Below, piece after piece: positions 15,652-24,224 of a stretch of DNA of 40,826 bases. Source of the DNA: Natrialbaceae archaeon (GTDB lineage Archaea > Halobacteriota > Halobacteria > Halobacteriales > Natrialbaceae); contig PWMF01000042.1 in assembly GCA_003559215.1 (NCBI GenBank), forward strand, positions 1 through 40,826, written 5' to 3'. A program made the position numbers and the translations under genes. Under the pieces are notes generated by a model, which was given only the letters and a program-made list of their open reading frames with translations, was not told where the DNA came from and made no database searches. The stretch's first letter is position 1. Each line of letters starts with the position of its first letter.

Positions 15652-17862
15652 ATGAGTAACGATACGAACGTTGACGACTCCCCCGAAGGCGCACCTGACG
15701 ACGCTCCCGGCGAGAGCCAGCGGGAGCGGTCGTCGGACCGCCAGGGGGATCGGTCGCCAGTGACGGACTCCGGCGATCGGCCCGAGGAGTCCGACGGGAG
15801 GCCGACCGAGGGAGTCGGCCGCGAGTCCGAGCCCGACGAGTCCGAGCAACGTCCGTCCGACGGGTTCGACGAGGGACCCGACGGCGGGGACGACGACATC
15901 GAGACGGTTGAGGACCTTGGCAGCGAAGTCGACGTCGATCCCGGCGTCGAGATCGACGAGGAGAACGCCGAGGACGATCTTCTCGGCGGACTCAAGATCG
16001 ATTCGACGTCCGACATCGAGGTTCCCGACCGGCTCGTCGACCAGGTGATCGGGCAGGACGAGGCTCGAGACATCATCATCAAGGCGGCCAAGCAGCGCCG
16101 ACACGTGATGATGATCGGCTCGCCCGGGACCGGGAAGTCGATGCTGGCCAAGGCGATGAGCCAGCTGCTCCCCCAGGAGGACCTCCAGGACGTTCTCGTC
16201 TATCACAACCCCGACGACGGCAACGAGCCGAAGGTCCGGACGGTTCCGGCCGGCAAGGGCGAACAGATCATCGACGCGCACAAGGAAGAAGCCCGCAAGC
16301 GCAACCAGATGCGCTCGATCCTGATGTGGATCATCATCGCGATCGTCGTCGGCTACGCGATCCTCTCCGGGCAGATCCTGCTCGGAATCCTCGCGGCGGG
16401 TATCATCTGGTTTATCTTCCGATACACGTCCCGCGGCACGGACGCGATGGTGCCGAACATGATCGTCGACAACGGCGACCAGCGCCAGGCGCCCTTCGAG
16501 GACGCCACCGGCGCCCACGCCGGCGCCCTGCTGGGCGACGTCCGCCACGACCCGTTCCAGTCCGGCGGTATGGAGACGCCGTCCCACGATCGGGTCGAAC
16601 CCGGCGGCATCCACAAGGCCAACAAGGGTGTGCTGTTCGTCGACGAGATCAACACGCTCGACGTCCGCACCCAGCAGAAGCTGATGACGGCGATCCAGGA
16701 GGGCGAGTTCTCCATTACGGGCCAGTCCGAGCGCTCCTCGGGCGCGATGGTCCAGACCGAGCCCGTCCCCTGTGACTTCGTCATGATCGCTGCCGGGAAC
16801 CTCGACGCGATGGAGAACATGCACCCCGCCCTGCGCTCGCGGATCAAGGGGTACGGGTACGAGGTCTACATGGACGACACCATCGAGGACACTCCCGAGA
16901 TGCGCCGAAAGTACGCCCGGTTTATCGCCCAGGAGGTCGACCGCGACGGGCGGCTCCCCCACTTCACCCGCGAGGCCGTCGAGGAGGTCATCCTCGAGGC
17001 CAAGCGCCGCGCGGGCCGCAAGGAGCATCTCACCCTCGAGTTCCGGAGCCTCGGCGGACTGGTTCGGGTCGCCGGCGACATCGCCCGGGCCGAAGACGCC
17101 GAGTACACGACCCGCGATGACGTCCTCGAGGCGAAGGGGCGCTCGCGCTCGATCGAACAGCAGCTCGCCGACGACTACATCGAGCGACGGAAGGACTACG
17201 AGCTGCAGGTCACCCAGGACGGCGTCGAGGGCCGGGTCAACGGCCTCGCCGTCATGGGCGAGGACAGCGGGATCATGCTGCCCGTGATGGCCGAGATCGC
17301 GCCCGCACAGGGCCAGGGTCAGGTCATCGCCACGGGACAGCTCAAGGAGATGGCCGAGGAGTCGGTCCAGAACGTCTCCGCGATCATCAAGAAGTTCTCC
17401 GACGTCAACCTCTCGGAGAAGGACGTTCACATCCAGTTCGTCAAGGCGGGCCAACAAGGCGTCGACGGCGACTCCGCCTCCATCACGGTGGCGACGGCCG
17501 TCATCAGCGCCTTGGAGGACATCCCGATCGACCAGTCGGTCGCCATGACCGGCTCGCTGTCGGTTCGGGGCGACGTCCTCCCGGTCGGCGGCGTAACCCA
17601 CAAGATCGAGGCCGCCGCCAAGGCCGGCTGTACGAAGGTCATCATCCCGAAGGCCAACGAACAGGACGTGATGATCGAGGACGAGTACGACGAGATGATC
17701 GAGATCATCCCCTGTTCGAACATCAGCGAGGTGCTCGAGGTCGCCCTGATGGGCGAACCGAAGAAGGACTCGCTGGTCGATCGGCTCAAATCGATCACCG
17801 GATCGGCGTTCGACCAGCAGGCCGTCGGCTCGGCCAGCGGTTCGAACCCGAGTCTGCAGTAG
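15652..17862 (+). CDS. lonB: Membrane-anchored ATP-dependent protease LonB
   Basis: A 736-residue archaeal Lon. Residues 1-115 are an acidic, disordered leader. The AAA+ module follows, with Walker A GSPGTGKS (156-163). Two membrane spans (about 224-257) interrupt it, as in all archaeal LonB, placing the enzyme on the cytoplasmic membrane. Walker B is VLFVDEIN (327-334). The C-terminal peptidase domain has the Ser-Lys dyad, Ser608 in DGDSAS and Lys651 in THKIEAA. All catalytic residues are present. In Haloferax volcanii this protease is essential and controls membrane lipid and carotenoid enzymes. The next gene starts on the base after the stop, so a protease operon is likely. Confidence 0.97.
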   Translation: MSNDTNVDDSPEGAPDDAPGESQRERSSDRQGDRSPVTDSGDRPEESDGRPTEGVGRESEPDESEQRPSDGFDEGPDGGDDDIETVEDLGSEVDVDPGVEIDEENAEDDLLGGLKIDSTSDIEVPDRLVDQVIGQDEARDIIIKAAKQRRHVMMIGSPGTGKSMLAKAMSQLLPQEDLQDVLVYHNPDDGNEPKVRTVPAGKGEQIIDAHKEEARKRNQMRSILMWIIIAIVVGYAILSGQILLGILAAGIIWFIFRYTSRGTDAMVPNMIVDNGDQRQAPFEDATGAHAGALLGDVRHDPFQSGGMETPSHDRVEPGGIHKANKGVLFVDEINTLDVRTQQKLMTAIQEGEFSITGQSERSSGAMVQTEPVPCDFVMIAAGNLDAMENMHPALRSRIKGYGYEVYMDDTIEDTPEMRRKYARFIAQEVDRDGRLPHFTREAVEEVILEAKRRAGRKEHLTLEFRSLGGLVRVAGDIARAEDAEYTTRDDVLEAKGRSRSIEQQLADDYIERRKDYELQVTQDGVEGRVNGLAVMGEDSGIMLPVMAEIAPAQGQGQVIATGQLKEMAEESVQNVSAIIKKFSDVNLSEKDVHIQFVKAGQQGVDGDSASITVATAVISALEDIPIDQSVAMTGSLSVRGDVLPVGGVTHKIEAAAKAGCTKVIIPKANEQDVMIEDEYDEMIEIIPCSNISEVLEVALMGEPKKDSLVDRLKSITGSAFDQQAVGSASGSNPSLQ

Positions 17863-18825
17863 ATGACAAACTGGACGGCGTTCGCGGCGATCACGGGCGC
17901 CGTCCTCCTCGTGTTGCTGGTTCTTTCACACCTCACGCAGTCGGCGTTCGACGACGTCGATCTCGAGGCCGATTCCGACGAGTCCGCGACCGATTCGACG
18001 GACGAGACACCAGCGTCGGGTGCTGCGGTCGAACCCGGCGACTCGCAATCCGTTCCCGTTCCCGATTCCGACTCCGAAGCGGTCGTCGACCCCGCCTCGA
18101 GTCCGGCGTCGGCGGCTCCCGACGATGCATCCGCGACTGCCGAGACGGACCGTGATCTCGAGCCGGAGACGGCCGATCCAGCCCCTCGAGACCGGCGGGA
18201 TGGCGTCGATCCCGACTCGCTGACGACGGGGATGATGCTCGCGAACGTCGCGGCCTCGCAGGGGCTGTTCGCGCTGGTTCTGCTGGGAGCGATCGTCTAC
18301 ACCGGCGTGCCGGCCGACGCGCTGGGTATCGAGTTCTCGCGGGCGTACCTCGAGACCGGGCTGTTCGTCGGCACCGCGGTCGGGGTCGTCCTCTACGTTG
18401 CCAACGAGCTCGGTGCCGCGCTCGCGACGCGGCTCGGGTTCGACCACGACGAACAGCTCCGGGAGCTGCTGGCGCCGGACTCGGCTCGAGGATGGGCCGT
18501 GCTGCTCGGGGGCGTCCTTCCGCTGATCGCCGTCTTCGAGGAGTTGCTGTTTCGGGCGGCGCTGATCGGTGCGCTCTCGGTCGGCTTCGGCGTCTCGCCG
18601 TGGCTGCTCGCGGTGGTGTCCTCGATCGCGTTCGCGCTCGGCCACGGGATGCAGGGCGACGTCGGCGTCGTCGTCACCGGGCTGCTCGGGTTCGTCCTCG
18701 CGGGAGTCTTCATCGTGACGGGAAGCTTCCTGGTGGTGGTCGTCGCCCACTACCTGATCAACGCCTTCGAGTTCGTCGTCCACGAGGGGATCGACCTCGA
18801 GTGGGCCCGAACCCTCGAAAGCTAA
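17863..18825 (+). CDS. CPBP-family intramembrane metalloprotease
   Basis: A 320-residue membrane protease of the CAAX/ABI (CPBP) family. There is one N-terminal span (about 5-23) and a long acidic Ser/Asp/Glu-rich linker (about 30-120), followed by a hydrophobic core. The family motifs are present: FEELLFRAALIG with Glu226, Glu227 and Arg231; AFALGHGMQGD with His261; and VVAHYLINAFEF with His296 and Asn300. It probably cleaves membrane or prenylated substrates inside the bilayer. The ATG follows the lonB stop with no gap, so translation is coupled. The extra N-terminal span with its long acidic linker is unusual compared with the compact family core. Confidence 0.88.
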   Translation: MTNWTAFAAITGAVLLVLLVLSHLTQSAFDDVDLEADSDESATDSTDETPASGAAVEPGDSQSVPVPDSDSEAVVDPASSPASAAPDDASATAETDRDLEPETADPAPRDRRDGVDPDSLTTGMMLANVAASQGLFALVLLGAIVYTGVPADALGIEFSRAYLETGLFVGTAVGVVLYVANELGAALATRLGFDHDEQLRELLAPDSARGWAVLLGGVLPLIAVFEELLFRAALIGALSVGFGVSPWLLAVVSSIAFALGHGMQGDVGVVVTGLLGFVLAGVFIVTGSFLVVVVAHYLINAFEFVVHEGIDLEWARTLES

Positions 18826-18850
18826 GGGTCCCCGGCCGCTGGGATCGAGT

Positions 18851-19195
18851 ATGAGCGATACGATCGAACTCTCGGGGTCGATGCGGCGACTGATCGTCTA
18901 CGGAATCCTGTTTTACTTCGGGCTGTTCGCGTACGCGACGCTGGCCGAGGACGCGCTGGCGATGCTCGCGACGGAGTTCGCCTTCGGCGTGATCGCGGTC
19001 GGGATCGGTGCGATTCTCTACCGGGAGGCCGACCAGCCGACCTCGGTCGTCACGGGGGCCGCGGTCTGTCTGATCGTGGGCGGGATCCTCCAGTTCGCCC
19101 ACCTGTTCAGCGGACTGGTAGTCGTCGATCTGGCGAGCACGCTGCTGGTCTACGCCGGAATCGGGCTCTACATCTACGCGGCCTGGAACAGCTAG
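18851..19195 (+). CDS. Small four-span membrane protein, function unknown
   Basis: A 114-residue hydrophobic protein with four predicted spans (about 12-30, 36-54, 64-82 and 90-110), short polar loops and no Cys. It lies 25 nt after the CPBP protease on the same strand and probably belongs to the lonB transcript. I do not recognise a named family; its position suggests a membrane-protein quality-control partner or merely a co-transcribed gene. Confidence 0.72.
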   Translation: MSDTIELSGSMRRLIVYGILFYFGLFAYATLAEDALAMLATEFAFGVIAVGIGAILYREADQPTSVVTGAAVCLIVGGILQFAHLFSGLVVVDLASTLLVYAGIGLYIYAAWNS

Positions 19196-19206
19196 CGAAA
19201 CCGAAT

Positions 19207-19677
19207 CTACAGCCCCTCGAGCGAGCGCAGCTTCTGTTCGATCGGCGGGGGCGCGGCGCTGGGGCCGTCGCGGATCCGGTGGTCGGGAATCAGGATCGGC
19301 GCGGGGTTGTTATCCAGCGCCGTCCGGACCAGGGTGAGATCCTCGTTCTCCTCGTGGTCGAGCTCCGGGGTCATTCGCGCCAGCGTGCGGACGTCGACCT
19401 GGTCGCCGTAGGGGATCTCCCGGACTCTCTCGAGTACCGCCCGCTGGTCGGTCGGCATCGTTAGCGCGACTTGGACGTCGTCGAACTCGATCTCCTCGAG
19501 CCCATCGAGATACTCGAAGATCCGATCGAGGACGTCGTGGTTGTCCTCGGCGTCGTCCTCGGGCGTCTCGGGGAACGTGATCCGCAGCACCCGTCCGCCT
19601 GCGACGCCGACCTGCACGTATCGATCGAGGTACGTCGACTCCCGTGCGTAGATCCCGGCGTCGGTGACATCCTCCAT
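19207..19677 (-). CDS. Alkyltransferase-like protein (MGMT family, Cys replaced by Asp)
   Basis: A 156-residue relative of O6-alkylguanine-DNA alkyltransferase. The C-terminal half matches the DNA-binding and active-site domain: EIPYGDQVDVRTLARM (about 87-102), then VRTALDNNPAPILIPDHRI. In true MGMT the last segment ends PCHRV; here Cys is Asp132, read directly as GAC on the minus strand. Repair by methyl transfer to Cys is therefore impossible. Alkyltransferase-like proteins such as E. coli YbaZ and yeast Atl1 carry Trp there, bind alkylated guanine and recruit nucleotide-excision repair; a similar flagging role is a reasonable inference. It is divergent from trpC and shares the region between them. 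Confidence 0.85.
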   Translation of the reverse strand: MEDVTDAGIYARESTYLDRYVQVGVAGGRVLRITFPETPEDDAEDNHDVLDRIFEYLDGLEEIEFDDVQVALTMPTDQRAVLERVREIPYGDQVDVRTLARMTPELDHEENEDLTLVRTALDNNPAPILIPDHRIRDGPSAAPPPIEQKLRSLEGL

Positions 19678-19743
19678 GGGCGGTGATACGAGCGACGGGC
19701 TTGAATATTCGCCGGTCGTTCGGGCGTCGCGGACGCAAGCCTT

Positions 19744-19770
19744 ATGTACATAACAGTACGTCGATGTACA
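19744..19770 (+). promoter_or_regulatory. Two TGTACA boxes in the trpCBA promoter
   Basis: ATGTACA occurs twice, at 19744-19750 and 19764-19770, exactly 20 nt apart, and TGTACA is itself a palindrome. The second box ends 3 nt before the trpC ATG (19774); the first overlaps the TATA-like CTTATGTA. The core equals the TRP box I recall for TrpY of Methanothermobacter. A regulator bound here would block both TATA and transcription start. Confidence 0.6.
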
Positions 19771-19773
19771 ATA

Positions 19774-20562
19774 ATGAACTCTCCGACGGAGCTCGCACCC
19801 GAAGTGCGGTCGATCCTCGAGGCCGCCGGGGAGCGATCGAACGACGATCGAGACCGGCTCTCGGTCGACGCACGGTCGCTTCCCGACGCGCTGGCTCGAG
19901 CGGAGGCCGACGGCCGGGTCCCGATCGTCGCCGAAGTGAAACCGACGAGTCCGACCGCCGACGGCACGCGCGCCGACGATCCCGTCGAACTCGCCGAGGC
20001 GATGGTCGCGGGCGGCGCGGCGGCGATTTCGGTGCTGACTGAACCCGACCACTTCGGCGGCTCGGCCGAGGCCCTCGAGCGTGTGCGGGCGGCCGTCGAC
20101 GTCCCGGTCCTGCGGAAGGACTTCGTGCTCGAGGAGCGTGGCATGGACGTCGTCGAGGCCGATCTCCTCCTGCTCATCGCACGGTTCGTGGAGAACCTCG
20201 AGGACCTGGTGGCGGCCGCCCGCGACCGGGGATTCCAGCCCCTCGTGGAAGTCCACGACCGCGCGGAGCTCGAGGAGGCCCTCGAAGCGGGCGCCGAGAT
20301 CATCGGCGTAAACAATCGGGACCTGGCGAAACTCGAGGTCGATCTCGGAACGTTTGAATCCGTCAGTCCCCACGTTCCCGACGACGTAACGCTGATCGCC
20401 GAGAGCGGCGTCTCGAGCCCCGAGGACGTTCGTCGGATGCGCGAGGCGGGCGCCGACGCCCTGCTGGTCGGCAGCGCGATCATGGACCACGACGGTGCGG
20501 GCGACGTGGCGGAGAACACGCGACGACTCGCGGACGCGACACAGGAGACACCCAATGAGTAA
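19774..20562 (+). CDS. trpC: Indole-3-glycerol-phosphate synthase
   Basis: A 262-residue TIM-barrel enzyme that closes the indole ring in tryptophan synthesis. Conserved pieces: [13 protein letters not shown] (about 49-61, with the catalytic Lys; the usual K-x-SPS appears as KPTSPT), [24 protein letters not shown] with the second catalytic Lys, [23 protein letters not shown] and [13 protein letters not shown]. The start at 19774 is chosen because the upstream sequence is the promoter with its two TGTACA boxes. It overlaps trpB by 8 nt, giving a translationally coupled trpCBA operon. Confidence 0.96.
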   Translation: MNSPTELAPEVRSILEAAGERSNDDRDRLSVDARSLPDALARAEADGRVPIVAEVKPTSPTADGTRADDPVELAEAMVAGGAAAISVLTEPDHFGGSAEALERVRAAVDVPVLRKDFVLEERGMDVVEADLLLLIARFVENLEDLVAAARDRGFQPLVEVHDRAELEEALEAGAEIIGVNNRDLAKLEVDLGTFESVSPHVPDDVTLIAESGVSSPEDVRRMREAGADALLVGSAIMDHDGAGDVAENTRRLADATQETPNE

Positions 20563-21814
20563 ACCGGAGCGAAACCGAGACCGAGACAGCGAGGCAACGT
20601 TCGGCGAGTACGGCGGCCAGTACGTTCCCGAAGCGCTGATGCCCGCCCTCCAGGAGCTCGAGGACGCCTACGAGCGCTACGTCCTCGAGAACGAGGACGG
20701 CTTCATGGACGAGTTCCGCGAGCGGATGCGGGATTTCGGCGGGCGGCCGACCCCGCTCCAGCGCGCGGAGCGGCTCAGCGAGCGCTACGACCGGGAGATC
20801 TACCTCAAGCGCGAGGACCTGCTCCACGGCGGGGCCCACAAGCTCAACAACGCGCTGGGACAGGTGCTGCTCGCGAAGTACATGGGCAAGGAACGGATCA
20901 TCGCCGAAACGGGAGCGGGCCAGCACGGCACCGCGACGGCGATGGCCGCGGCCCATCTCGATATGCCCTGCGAGATCTACATGGGCCGAACCGACATCAA
21001 CCGCCAGCGGCCCAACGTCTACCGGATGCGGATGAACGGCGCGGAGGTCAACCCGGTCACCGCCGGCTCCGGAACCCTGAAAGAGGCGATCAACGAGACG
21101 ATGCGCGACTGGGCGACGACCGTCGAGCGAACCCACTACGTGATCGGCTCGATCGTCGGCCCCCATCCCTTCCCGAAGCTCGTCCGGGACTTCCAGTCGG
21201 TGATCGGTCGGGAAGCCCGCGAGCAGATCCGGGAGAAGGCGGGTCGGCTCCCCGACAGCGTCCTCGCGTGTGCGGGCGGGGGCTCGAACACGATCGGGAC
21301 GTTCCACGAGTTCGTTCCCGACGAGAGCGTCGAGCTTCACGCGGTCGAGGCGGGCGGCTCGAGCCTCGAGATCGACGAGGCGAACGCGCTGGCACCGAAC
21401 TCGGCGACGCTGTCGACGGGAACCGACGGGGTGCTCCACGGCGCGATGACCAAACTGCTCCAGAGCACGGACGGCCAGATCGTCGAGTCCCACAGCGTCA
21501 GCGCGGGACTCGACTACGCCGGCGTCGGCCCGGAGCTCTCTCACCTCGTCGACACCGGGCGGGTGACGCCCGTCAGCGTCCCCGACGAGGCGGCGCTCAA
21601 CGGCTTCCACCGGCTCTCGAACCTCGAGGGGATCATCCCGGCGCTCGAGTCCTCCCACGCCCTCGGCTACCTCGAGCAGAATCACGAAGAGCTGGGCGAC
21701 CTCGTCGTCGTCAACGTCTCGGGCCGGGGCGACAAGGACCTCGAGACGGTGCTCGAGGAGACCGAGAAGCGCGACCTCGAGGCCGCGCCCGACGTGGAGG
21801 TGTTCGACCGATGA
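20555..21814 (+). CDS. trpB: Tryptophan synthase beta chain
   Basis: A 419-residue PLP enzyme that condenses indole with serine. Key parts: [20 protein letters not shown] near the N-terminus, [20 protein letters not shown] with the PLP-binding Lys, [17 protein letters not shown] with the catalytic Glu, and [12 protein letters not shown] for phosphate binding. The sequence is of the TrpB1 type, the one that partners TrpA. An acidic, Arg-rich haloarchaeal N-terminal extension of about 15 residues precedes the core. It overlaps trpC by 8 nt, and the stop overlaps the trpA start as ATGA. Confidence 0.97.
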   Translation: MSKPERNRDRDSEATFGEYGGQYVPEALMPALQELEDAYERYVLENEDGFMDEFRERMRDFGGRPTPLQRAERLSERYDREIYLKREDLLHGGAHKLNNALGQVLLAKYMGKERIIAETGAGQHGTATAMAAAHLDMPCEIYMGRTDINRQRPNVYRMRMNGAEVNPVTAGSGTLKEAINETMRDWATTVERTHYVIGSIVGPHPFPKLVRDFQSVIGREAREQIREKAGRLPDSVLACAGGGSNTIGTFHEFVPDESVELHAVEAGGSSLEIDEANALAPNSATLSTGTDGVLHGAMTKLLQSTDGQIVESHSVSAGLDYAGVGPELSHLVDTGRVTPVSVPDEAALNGFHRLSNLEGIIPALESSHALGYLEQNHEELGDLVVVNVSGRGDKDLETVLEETEKRDLEAAPDVEVFDR

Positions 21815-22641
21815 GTGAGATCGAGGCCGCCATCCGCGAGAACCACCCCGCCCTGATCACCTACATCACCGCGGGCGATCCCTCCCTCGAGGACACGAGG
21901 GAGTACGTCGAGGCCTTAGACCGGGGCGGCGCGGATCTGATCGAACTCGGACTCCCGTTCTCGGAGCCGATCGCGGAGGGGCCGACGATCCAGGCGGCGA
22001 TCAACCGCGCGCTCGACGCGGGCACGACCCCCCGGGGATTCTTCGAGCTGGTCGACGACCTCGAGACGGAGGCGCCGCTGCTGGTGATGACGTACTACAA
22101 CATGATTCTTCAATACGGCTCTGAAGCTGACGTCCTCCCCTTCGTCGAGCGCGCCGCCGAGGCCGGCCTCTCGGGGATCATCGTTCCCGACCTGCCCGCC
22201 GAGGAGGCCGACCCGCTGCGGGCGGCCTGTGACGATCACGGGCTCGACCTCGTGTTCATCGTCGCGCCGACGACCGAGGGCGAGCGTCTCGAGACCATCA
22301 TGTCCCAGGTGTCGGGCTTCGCCTACGTCCAGGCCCGCCTGGGCACGACGGGTGCGCGGGCGGACGTCTCGAACGCGACCCACGACAGCCTGACGCGCCT
22401 CGAGGAGTACGACGTACCCAAGGCGGTCGGCTTCGGCGTCAGCGAGGGCGACCACGCGGCCGAAATCGTCGAGGCCGGCGCCGACGGCGTCATCGTCGGC
22501 AGCGCGCTCGTCGACATAATCGCCGAACACGGCGAGGGCGACGCCCCCGCGGCCGACCCCCTCGAGGGCAAGGCCGAGGAGCTCAAACGCGGCGCCCTCC
22601 GGGGCGGCGGGGTAGATGTACCGGAACCAGAACAGCCATAA
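21811..22641 (+). CDS. trpA: Tryptophan synthase alpha chain
   Basis: A 276-residue TIM-barrel subunit that releases indole from indole-glycerol phosphate and passes it through the tunnel to TrpB. Conserved pieces: [15 protein letters not shown] near the N-terminus, [20 protein letters not shown] with the catalytic Glu (the more usual DPxADGP is EPIAEGP), [22 protein letters not shown] with the second catalytic Asp, [12 protein letters not shown], and [12 protein letters not shown]. The ATGA overlap with trpB ensures coupled translation. It ends the trp run; the ADTH synthase gene follows after 24 nt. Confidence 0.97.
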   Translation: MSEIEAAIRENHPALITYITAGDPSLEDTREYVEALDRGGADLIELGLPFSEPIAEGPTIQAAINRALDAGTTPRGFFELVDDLETEAPLLVMTYYNMILQYGSEADVLPFVERAAEAGLSGIIVPDLPAEEADPLRAACDDHGLDLVFIVAPTTEGERLETIMSQVSGFAYVQARLGTTGARADVSNATHDSLTRLEEYDVPKAVGFGVSEGDHAAEIVEAGADGVIVGSALVDIIAEHGEGDAPAADPLEGKAEELKRGALRGGGVDVPEPEQP

Positions 22642-22665
22642 CCACCTGATTGCTAGACACTCGCA

Positions 22666-23460
22666 ATGACCACAGGCACCGAGGCACGACTCGAGCGGAT
22701 CGGTACAGACGGATCGTACGTAATCGTCCCGATGGACCACGGCATCACGATGGGCGCCGTCCAGGGACTGAAGGACATCGAATCGACCATCGACGGCGTG
22801 ACGCGCGGCGGCGCCGACGCCGTCCTCACTCAGAAGGGGATCGCCCCGCGGGTCCACGACAACAAGAACGGCAAGGGGTATATCGTCCACCTCAACGGGT
22901 CGACGACGATCGGTCCGGACGAGCAGGACAAACGGCTGACCGGCACCGTCGAGGAGGCGATCCGGGTCGGCGCGGACGCCGTCTCTTTCCACATCAACGT
23001 CGGCTCGAACTACGAGCCCGAACAGACCAGCCAGCTCGCGGAGATCACCGCGGAGGCCGACCGGTTCGGCATCCCCGTCCTCGCGATGGCCTACGCACGG
23101 GGTCCGGGCGTCGACTCGGCGGACCCCGAGTCGCTCGGTCACGCCGTCCGCCTCGCCGAGGAGGTCGGCGCCGACCTCGTGAAGACGGGCTACAGCGGCG
23201 ACGCCGAGAGCTTTCAGCACGTCATCGAGTCGACCCGGCTCCCCGTCGTCATCGCCGGGGGCTCCCGGGGCACCGACCGCGAGACCCTCGAGATGGTCCG
23301 TGGGGCGACCGACGCCGGCGGCGCCGGCATCTCGATGGGGCGGTCGATCTTCCAGCACGAGGACCCCGAGGCGATCGCGACGGGCGTTGCCGGAATCGTC
23401 CACGACGATCTCTCGGTCGACGAAGCCCTGACCGAGGCAGGGCTGGCGCTCGAAGTCTGA
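22666..23460 (+). CDS. 2-amino-3,7-dideoxy-D-threo-hept-6-ulosonate synthase (AroA')
   Basis: A 264-residue class I aldolase of the DeoC/FbaB fold. In archaea without DAHP synthase, such an enzyme condenses an aspartate-derived semialdehyde with a sugar phosphate donor to start the shikimate pathway. VIVPMDHGITMGAVQGL near 19-35, VSFHINVGSNYEPEQ, VLAMAYARGPGVD, LVKTGYSGDAESF (Schiff-base Lys region) and VIAGGSRGTDRETL fit this group. A fructose-bisphosphate aldolase role is the alternative, but linkage to trpCBA and the presence of DHQ synthase II at 27258 favour ADTH synthase. It probably shares the trp transcript, given the 24-nt gap. Confidence 0.88.
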   Translation: MTTGTEARLERIGTDGSYVIVPMDHGITMGAVQGLKDIESTIDGVTRGGADAVLTQKGIAPRVHDNKNGKGYIVHLNGSTTIGPDEQDKRLTGTVEEAIRVGADAVSFHINVGSNYEPEQTSQLAEITAEADRFGIPVLAMAYARGPGVDSADPESLGHAVRLAEEVGADLVKTGYSGDAESFQHVIESTRLPVVIAGGSRGTDRETLEMVRGATDAGGAGISMGRSIFQHEDPEAIATGVAGIVHDDLSVDEALTEAGLALEV

Positions 23461-23598
23461 GCGGTTCGAGAGCTCGTTCGGCCGTTTCCTCCGTGTTCGA
23501 ACCCTCTCCCACGCGGACCGGTCCGGTTCTCGGAGTTACTGTCAGTACGTAGATAACCGCTATCTCCGTGCGACGCCTCCGTTCGCCCGGAGAGTTCC

Positions 23599-24192
23599 AT
23601 GAGCACACCAACTACCGAACCCGGAACCTACTCGTTACAGAAGGGCTGGCGGACGCTCGCGATCGCGGGCGGCGTTGTCGCGCTGCTTGGCCTGCTCGCG
23701 ATACTCCTGCCGTTCGCGACGGGACTCGCAATCACGTTCCTCGTCGGCGCCCTGCTGGTCGTCGGCGGAATCGTCCACGCCGGACACGCGTTCACTGCGC
23801 GCGGCTGGCGGGGATCGCTGTGGCAGCTCGCACTCGCAGCGGTGTCGATCGGTGCAGGGTTGCTCCTGCTCGTAAATCCGGCCCTGGGCCTGCTCAGTCT
23901 GACGATGCTGGTCGTCGCGTACCTGTTCGTCGACGGTATCGCCGAACTCGGCATGAGCCTTCGGATGGCGGGCGAACCGGGACGGGCGTGGATCGCCGTC
24001 AGCGGCGCCCTCTCGCTCGCTCTCGCAGGGCTTCTGTGGGCTGGTTTCCCCGCCACCGCAGCCTGGGCGATCGGGCTGTTCGTCGGGATCAGTCTCCTTA
24101 CGACGGGCCTCTCGATGGCCGCCGTCGCCTACGGCGGACGCCAGCTCGAGGACGACGTGGCGCCCCCCGCGACCGAACCCCGCGGCGCCTGA
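23599..24192 (+). CDS. HdeD/DUF308-family membrane protein
   Basis: A 197-residue membrane protein with six spans in three similar pairs, typical of the HdeD/DUF308 family. Segments such as TLAIAGGVVALLGLLAILLP and ITFLVGALLVVGGIVHAGHA carry the usual Gly-rich small-residue pattern. HdeD is linked to acid resistance in E. coli, but in haloarchaea the family has no proven role. It stands alone between the aro gene and a convergent NUP gene. Confidence 0.83.
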   Translation: MSTPTTEPGTYSLQKGWRTLAIAGGVVALLGLLAILLPFATGLAITFLVGALLVVGGIVHAGHAFTARGWRGSLWQLALAAVSIGAGLLLLVNPALGLLSLTMLVVAYLFVDGIAELGMSLRMAGEPGRAWIAVSGALSLALAGLLWAGFPATAAWAIGLFVGISLLTTGLSMAAVAYGGRQLEDDVAPPATEPRGA

Positions 24193-24224
24193 GACGCCGC
24201 CTCCGCTTTTCGACCGAACTGCGT

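Noticed and set aside
15631-17601. A 650-codon frame antisense to lonB
   Set aside because: Shadow of LonB codon bias; composition is repetitive Asp/Val/Gly/Leu with no domain.
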